From Puccinia triticina (lineage: Eukaryota; Basidiomycota; Pucciniomycetes; Pucciniales; Pucciniaceae): a DNA stretch of 64,000 bases. The notes beneath the pieces are model-generated. The model saw only the letters and a list, made by a program, of their open reading frames with translations. It was not told where the DNA came from and ran no database searches. The stretch is taken from the NCBI RefSeq assembly GCF_026914185.1, contig NC_070559.1, forward strand, positions 5,182,001-5,246,000, written 5' to 3'. Within the stretch, counting starts at the first letter, position 1. Each line of letters opens with the position of its first letter. A program made the position numbers and the translations under genes. This document shows positions 57,414-64,000 of this stretch, one piece after another.

Positions 57414-57639
57414 GATGGGATGAAAGGCCACCTGGAATGAGGAAAGGGATTGGAATGTGGGGGCGGCTCACAAGTGTGGCTGAAGCAGAGTTTTTGACTG
57501 CAAAGGCGGCATCCAGCCGGGAGGTGCAATCATGGGAGGAACTTACTTGTACACTCCTATGCCTCCGCGGACCACCTTTAACCTCCTTTCCCGCCTGCCC
57601 GCTGTGGTGGCCCCTCTTGTGGCCAGCTATTCAGGATCA

Positions 57640-58890
57640 TCGCCATCGCCAGGATCATCAAGAATCTGTGCTCAAGATCTTATCATCAAGGCATCAAGAT
57701 GTTGAGGTTCACAGGTTGTATGCTTTCACACATTCTTTCTTTCTGTGACATCCATGTTGTAGTGTAGTTCTGGAGCAGCGGGCGCGGAAGATCTTTTCCT
57801 CATCCTTCCTCGCCCATCCTCATCTCAACACCGCATCGTGTCTCGCTGCTCCAGGTTAGTTTCTCTTTCCTTTTCCTTTCTTCTCTTCCTTGTTCTTTCT
57901 TCTCTCTTCCTTCTTTTCTCTGAGTGTGCAATGAATGACTATCCTTCCTCTCCCATCCTCATCTTGACACCGCATCGTGTCTCGCTGCTCCAGTCATCCA
58001 CTGCAACACAAGAACCCAAAACCTCAAGATCCCCTCTCATCCCTTCTCATCATCTTTCCACCTTCAACTGGCTCCCCCTCTCTCCTTTTCCTTCTGTCCA
58101 TTTTCACATCTCCTTTCCTTCTCAGCTCCCCATCCCTGTTCAGTTTTCTTGGTCCTAACACAGCGCCTGCTGTGGGTTTATTTCCTTGTTTATTTCTGGT
58201 TTCTCCCCTTTCTGTTTGGTTTGCCTGTCTTTGAGTGTTTTCTGGCTTTTTCTTCCTTGCTTCCTTTTCTGTCTTCTCTCCGCCTCTTTTCTTTCTGTTT
58301 CATTACACTGTGTCTTCCTTTATTTTTCCTTGTGTTGTTTCCTTTCTTCTGTTTCTCTTGTTTGTTGTGAGTGTGCGCGCGCGTAGCGCGCGGAGGATGT
58401 GATGAAATCTATGTGACATGTGGCTCTCCCGGAGTCCAAGTGCGCCAAACTTAGATGATGGGGGAGGCATGGCATTCTGATCCCCAGAATACGGTCCATC
58501 CTGAGTTTCTAGATCAATCATCAGAGTTCAAACCTTTGAGCTCAGCTCGCCAATCACCCCTTCATCCAAAGCTTCAGATCTGTTTTCCCTTTTTCCTCAA
58601 GATCACATTCCCAACTTCCTCAAAACAAACAACCGCCGCCGAGGATCCAAACCCCCCGGCAAACATCTCAAAACCACCACACCCACGAGCTATCCCAATT
58701 CCTTTCAGCGCTCTTCTCTACGGACCATCACCCCAAGGGCAGCCTAAACAGCAGCCATCCCCTCACACGACTGCCACCGCTCGTACGGACAGGAGTCCCT
58801 CACCGCTTGATTTGACGGACCGCCGCAAGGGCAGCTTCCCAGCACCATCCCCTCAAAGCGCTGCCTACGGTCTGAAACCGTAGGAGCTCC
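57640..58890. repeat. Dispersed pyrimidine-rich / GCGCGC repeat family member
   Basis: It contains CAAGATCTTATCATCAAGGC, a long T/C-rich tract (57840-58360), GTGCGCGCGCGTAGCGCGCGG and then TGTGATGAAATCTATGTGACA, in the same order as the 8195 insert. Open frames in the T/C tract are compositional. Confidence 0.5.
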
Positions 58891-59329
58891 ATAACAAAAG
58901 AGTCATCATACACCTGCGCGCACAACAATAAGAAAACTACACACCAAGAGAACCAAGACAACCAAAAAAAACAAAAACAGAAAACCAAACTAGAACCCTC
59001 CACATGACCTCCCATCCAACACGCGCAGAAAAGAAATTGAAGAACCAAACAACAACAGAAAAGAAAGCCCAAGGGAAAAAAACCATGGTGGCGTGCCGTT
59101 GCGCGCAAAGAGGATCCTGAAACGTCTTGACTCTTGCGCCTGTGCTGCACTGATTGGTCTTGATGTTGCGCGCATAAGGATATTGGGTCTTGAGGATTGC
59201 TCTTGATGCTGCGCCAGAAACTGAAGCTTGAGGTTTCTGGCGCTTGGAGCTTGACGGAAAAACCTGTGCAACCGCGGCGCCACAAGTATGATCACCACAG
59301 CGGATATACCCAAAAAAACATGAAAAACC

Positions 59330-59357
59330 AGCACCCGCAACGGGTACCCGTATGGCA
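59330..59357 (-). mobile_element. Orphan hAT-like tip
   Basis: CGGGTACCCGTATGGCATCTCT is close to the inverse of the hAT tip at 36009. No partner end or transposase is seen nearby. Confidence 0.4.
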
Positions 59358-59640
59358 TCTCTACTTTCCAAAAGGCCTTCAGCTCAATTGAGCATAAGTT
59401 AAACATAAATTGATCATGAATTCAGCATACGTGGAGGCTCAAGCTCTAGGATATATCTAACAGGGTTCTTGAAAAGTATTGTGCAATGGCACTTTCATGC
59501 AAGTGCCAAGCAAACTCCCCTGGTGATCTAGACTCAGAGGATTGGAATTTTTAGGTAGCAGGATTGGAATACAGAGAAACCAAGTAAAAAAATAGAACTA
59601 TCCACATGTACAAATCTCAGAAAAAGATTAAGTATCACCA

Positions 59641-61225
59641 AGTGATACCCGTTTGACAGTACCGGCATGGGTGTTGACATTTGGTGGAAAAACTACCAGG
59701 TACCTGTGGGCAACACCTGCCACCTAGGTGGATAAATGTGTCACAGCACCCCTCTAAATGACCGGTTGGTGCCAGTCATGGAGAGGATTCATCCCTCTTG
59801 ATGATGGGTGCAGCCCAGTCATGGAGAGGATTCATCCCTCTTGATGATGGGTGCAGACCAGTCATCAAGAGGACTCAACCCTCTTGATGAATGTTCTGTC
59901 CCATCATCAAAAGGTTAGGGTACCCTGCACTCCGGTCATTGAGGGTATTGAGTCCTCTTGATGACCAGTCTGCGCTGTGGTGCTCCATCCCAAGCCACAT
60001 GTAGTATTTTAGTGTCTTCTTTTACATATCTTCATCATTACATTACCCATTACCCCATAAACCTTCACAAATAATTCATTGTTATTGCATATTCAGATTT
60101 TAAGCCTCATTTCACCTAGAGTCAGTCACACATAGTACCCCTTTATCTTCAATGGCTCAATAGTTATAAAGGATATAAGATTTACAGAAAACCTACAGTC
60201 TTTGTTAGTGACAATACTCATTTCATTGGTAACTTAGTTAAATCATTGTATTACATTCCTTTTACAGATATTTTCTCACATATTAAACCTTTTACATACA
60301 TTGCTCATTATGGACTATGCCTATTGTACACATTACATCATTGGGTCTGTGCTTATCTCTTTCAGTAGTGCTCATTATTACAAGTTGTTACTATGTTCAC
60401 ATCACCTTCCCCATTTTGTACAGTCTTTCTTCCCATAGCCAGAATCCTTCCCCATTTGTACAGACTTTCTTCCCATAGCCAGAATTCCTCCAGAGAAGAT
60501 CAGTGAAGATTTTACAGAAATTATAGCAGAAATTCCTCATCACCCATTGCTTATTGAAATCATTGCTATTGCTCCTGAACCCATTGCTCTTGAAAATTGC
60601 CCATTGCCCCCTCTGAAATCACCATTGCTATTGAATCATTGCCATTACTTCCCCTCCTCAATTATTGCACCAACCCTCTCATCCTCAGCAGCCAAACAGT
60701 AGTTAAGCTCATAGTACTAGTTCCTAAGATCAAGTAGAAATCAGCCACACCTTTTTCTTCTTTTCTTAGTGTTACTCTCATCCCCTCAGCATTAGTCAGG
60801 AAGGCAGCCTCATCAGCATGTTTGCATAGCTTAAATTAGTACTAGTGTTGCTATCCATATCCCTTCCAAGCTCTATTCCCCCTTTTGAGTAGTTCCACAG
60901 CTCCTGTCATTGAGAGGGTTGTTTCCTCCCAATGAACAGCACCAACTGGTTGTTGAGAGGATCAAGTCCTTGTGATTTCCTGGTTGTAACAGTCAGCAAG
61001 AAGATTAGTCCTCCCAATGACTGGTCTGTACCGGTCATCAAGAGGCTTGAGTCCTCTCAATGACTGTTACAAATTGGTCATTGGAAAAAAGAAATGTTAC
61101 CTGCCGGCGGGTGCCGGGTGAAGTTGCGGTTGTCCAGAATTGCTGAAAGACACAGGCAGTACCTGCACCCGCCATGGATACCCAGGTTCACTTGGCAATC
61201 CTTAAAACAGATACCATAAAGTAAA
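59641..61225. mobile_element. Insertion splitting a dispersed repeat; hairpin-array interior
   Basis: The repeat at 35385-35660 is continuous there, but here its halves lie at 59526-59640 and 61227-61370, so the intervening stretch is an insertion. The ends share CCAAGTGA.CC / GG.TCACTTGG motifs. 59760-59990 and 60900-61080 hold short inverted words such as GACCGGT, CCAGTCAT and CATCAAGAGG. No coding region. Confidence 0.5.
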
Positions 61226-61423
61226 ACACCCATCACAGGATATGAGACAGAGATGCAGAAAAGAAACAAGAAATTAATCACCACAACACTTGAGTCTTGC
61301 AGGAAGTTTATCTTGAGCTTTGATTGTGAATGATTCAGGATTCCTTTGGCCACCCTTTGGGATGATTTGGGAATTTGTGAGCCTGAGTCTCTATAGTGAC
61401 AGCAGGACACAAGAAAGAAGAGG

Positions 61424-61470
61424 CACCAGGGGAGGATTTGTTGCACTCTCTAGAGGGTGCCAGACCGTAA
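61424..61470 (+). mobile_element. Orphan CACTA-like left end
   Basis: CACCAGGGGAGGATTTGTTG with GCACTCTCTAGAGGGTGC matches the family at 27755 and 51217. An opposite-facing end lies at about 59487-59524. No partner was found inside the window. Confidence 0.55.
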
Positions 61471-61649
61471 TTTCTTTCTGTAATTCTGCCAGATGTGAAC
61501 CATTTCCCCTGTGTAACTCAATTGTGGGCCAGCTGTATGTTGATACTGAACTCGTACTGATTTGTTCCATACCCAATCTTGGGTGTTCCGGTGAGTCAAG
61601 CTCAACTAATGGATGTCTCTAATAAATTGCTGATATAAGCAGGGACCCT

Positions 61650-62540
61650 CCGCTGGCCAGTGTGTACTGTACATCAAGTGGAGACACCCTCAACTTGAGT
61701 ACCAGTATGACCATGCATTGAGTGGGGACAAACTCCACGCAATGGTGGTTTGGAAGGTCATCAAGTCAAGACATAATCCAATTGATCACTCTATGTACTG
61801 GCATTGGATTGGAGGCACTTGATGATGATGTATACTGGCAATTGAGTGGAGACATCCTCTGCTCAATGACCAGTTTTTAAGGCCATCATGTGAAGCGTTT
61901 CTCCTCTCAATTTCCAATTTGTACTGGCCATCAAGTGGAGACACAGTCCACTTGATTAAAGGGCACCGGGCTGTGAAAATCCCAGCTCAATGACCAGCAA
62001 ATAATGTTCATTGAGTGGAGCCTTTCTCAGCCTGGTGAACCAGCATGCACCACACATCGCGCTGGGAGAGTCCCAGCTCAACAGCCAGCATGTACTGTCC
62101 ATTCAGCTGGGCTTTTCTGAGCTCGGTGGACAGTATGGACTGCCTACTGAGCTCGTAATTTCCCAGATCAATGACCAACATGTGCTGGTCATCGCGCAAG
62201 GACTTCCCTGGCTTGATGACCAGTATGTACTGGTCATTGCGTTTGAGCTCAGAGACCCAGGGGACTGATGACCAGTGCATGTTGGTCATCAAGCGCGGGA
62301 TCTGCCAACTCGATGACCAGTTCGTGCTTGTCATCGAGTCGGCAAAGCCCTAGTCCAATGACCAGCACATGCTGGTCATTGATCTGGGCCTATCCAAGCT
62401 TGGTAGGCATTTTATACTGCTAAAAAAGCTCGGATAGGCCCAGCTCGATGGCCATCATGTACTGGGCGTCGAGCCGGGACTTCCCTAGCGCGATGAACAG
62501 CACACACTGTTCATCGAGTCCCAGTACATGTGCAAGCGAC
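61650..62540. repeat. Hairpin array
   Basis: Many degenerate inverted words of the form GACCAGTATGTACTGGTC are spaced about every 60 bp, separated by AGCTCA/TGAGCT and GGGACT-type spacers. It resembles the interiors at 1032-1680, 7490-9130 and 59760-61080. Confidence 0.6.
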
Positions 62541-62545
62541 TTGCC

Positions 62546-62587
62546 AATGTCCACCGCAACGTTCGGCCGAACGTGAGGGTGGACATT
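62546..62587. repeat. 42-nt compound hairpin
   Basis: Outer arms AATGTCCACC / GGTGGACATT enclose a 16-bp palindrome ACGTTCGGCCGAACGT. A related TCCACCCTGA...TCAGGGTGGA hairpin lies at 28787-28820. Confidence 0.85.
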
Positions 62588-62599
62588 ACATAAGCAAAT

Positions 62600-64000
62600 A
62601 TCACTCCCCGGGGGACACAGGGGGATAGGAAACCAATCCAAGTTTCCCCGCGCGGCCATATTTCACTTGTGCCCACCTTCAACCCCAGACACAAGTTTCT
62701 TTAACGCTTTTCCTCACATGTGTGTGCCACTCCTGCTGTTCCAAGGCCAAACATTTTGAGTAGTCTGGATACAGTAGGTCTGCAGTACCAAAGGCTTATA
62801 TAAAATCATGTGCTACTTCAGTGACCTGTGATAAGAGTAATCAACACCACATTGTTTCACCATGCACATGGAAACAAAGGTACCCGTGGTTAAGTAATAC
62901 TACTTAAAGGAGAAAATTCATGGTAAATATGTATTGAGAAATACGTGAAGAAAATCAATCTAAAAGAAAAAGGTGTACATAACCCAAGCTTAGATGTGCC
63001 TGAGAATTTAAGAATTGACTGTTCACCTTGTAGCTCTTAGACAAGCTATTGAATTCTTTCTCCATCTGGTTGCAGAAACAAGAGGATATTGATGCACCAG
63101 TTACTATCCATGGATCTAATCCTTTGCCTTGGCAATTTGTCTTTGTGCCTCTAGAACCTGCATTCTTCAGTAAGTTGTAGGTAAAGGTATGAAAATTGTA
63201 AAATGAGTAGTCCTGTAATACACAAGGTGTATATTTCCAAATGATAATGTTGGATTTCTGTCTTTCCACTCATCCCTAAAACCCCTTCTTCACTTTCTCC
63301 TCACACCATCTCCGCTCACTTTATCCTCCTCTACGGGCTTGTTTTCAGATCAAAGATATTCTACACTTATGAGTCCACATATTATGGTCTGTTTGTATTT
63401 AGTGGTCATGTTTGCTCGCCGTACTAGCCTTGTTGACTTTGCTCCTTGCCTAGATTAGTTTGTCAAACTTTCCCAAATCCTTCTTATCCTCTTGTGTGCG
63501 CACTCTCTGCTGGGGATATTGATGTACCTTTTGACATGTTACAATGAGTCGAGAAGTTTCTTATTCATTATCATTTTTTATTCATTTTATTCTCACCCAC
63601 AAGTTGATTCCATGTACATAGTCTATATAACCATAGCCTAGTCCAGAGTAATCAACTCATTGGTTCTCTCCTTCTTTTTCTGCTCCACCTCTGAGCTGCA
63701 TCCGGTGATTCATCCATCATCACCGCCCCTTTTTCTTGAGCACCCTCAGGAGCTCTTCTCTTTCTCCTCACCGGTGAAAAGTCGAAATCCCAACAGATAA
63801 GCTATTCCCACTTCAGAATTTAAAATTCTTCAATTTTCCATAACTTAGTAAAAGATGTAGGGAAAACTGAATCCAGTATATTCACATTTCATATTGCTGG
63901 GAGTCAAATTGCATGTTAAACAGGTTTTTGGTTCCTAGCTTTGACACTGTTTGATACTTGAAGAATAAAAATTTTATGTCAAAACAGTTTCCTCCCCAAT
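62600..64000. other. Intergenic, no gene recognised
   Basis: AT-rich, with only short frames. 63620-63780 has a TATATAACC and pyrimidine-rich sequence that looks promoter- or LTR-like, but no ends were found. Confidence 0.4.

Larger units (their letters stand above)
55398..57640. other. Repeat-derived region, no gene recognised
   Basis: 55490-55640 and 57460-57590 share patches such as GGGAGGAACTTACTT and CTCCGCGG. 56410-56530 is a near-perfect duplication of about 70 bp around TTGTTTGGCAGGCAGTGCAA. 56602-56640 (GATATAAGGAGGCTTC and a C-run) resembles the promoter of the LTR at 40117. The whole may be degraded LTR sequence. Confidence 0.45.

Noticed and set aside
57838..58386. Overlapping frames rich in Phe, Leu and Ser resembling membrane segments
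   Set aside because: They come from a T/C-rich tract shared with other dispersed repeats. Composition alone explains the hydrophobicity.

Overview
This window looks like nuclear DNA of a rust fungus (Pucciniales, most likely Puccinia or a close relative). The evidence is spliced genes with many short GT-AG introns (about 55-130 bp), GC-rich conserved genes set in AT-rich repeat-filled DNA, hAT, Copia-type and LTR remnants, and small multi-exon genes encoding secreted proteins. I had no database, so the genus is inferred from general style and not proven.

Layout. 1-2.9 kb: a complete inverted-repeat transposon (807-1904) with an internal hairpin minisatellite, and a Helitron-like 3' end. 3.28-4.43 kb: a small cysteine-rich secreted protein gene. 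4.4-11.7 kb: minisatellites, a Copia-type gag relic, a nested hairpin-array element and a 477-bp palindromic element. 11.7-16.4 kb: a GC-rich island with two same-strand conserved genes, an uncharacterised fungal membrane-anchored protein and the CCR4 deadenylase. 18.0 kb: another short element. 21.1-27.0 kb: an eight-exon LIM-domain RhoGAP gene (Lrg1 type). 27.5-32.2 kb: nested non-autonomous transposons and no recognisable gene.

32.2-46.6 kb: two copies of a roughly 2.8-kb segment about 11 kb apart, each with an intact six-exon gene for a 374-residue secreted repeat protein that I do not recognise. Each copy has its own private insertion (a solo LTR in one, a MITE in the other). Between them lie a broken hAT transposase and a SNF2/Rad5-like helicase pseudogene split by an 888-bp solo LTR. 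46.6-64 kb: further solo LTRs, Helitron-like and CACTA-like elements, a minus-strand TOG-domain (XMAP215/Stu2-like) fragment, palindromic elements and hairpin arrays, with no convincing intact gene.

The conserved genes are housekeeping: mRNA deadenylation, and Rho signalling to the cell wall and cytoskeleton. The three secreted-protein genes sit in the repeat-rich compartment, as is usual for host-interaction candidates in rusts. For the 374-residue pair, identical exon lengths and open frames in both copies argue that the genes are real. The most interesting results are that paralogue pair, three short elements sharing inverted ends and exactly 7-bp target duplications, and three solo LTRs that each carry two copies of a hairpin flanking an intron-like segment.
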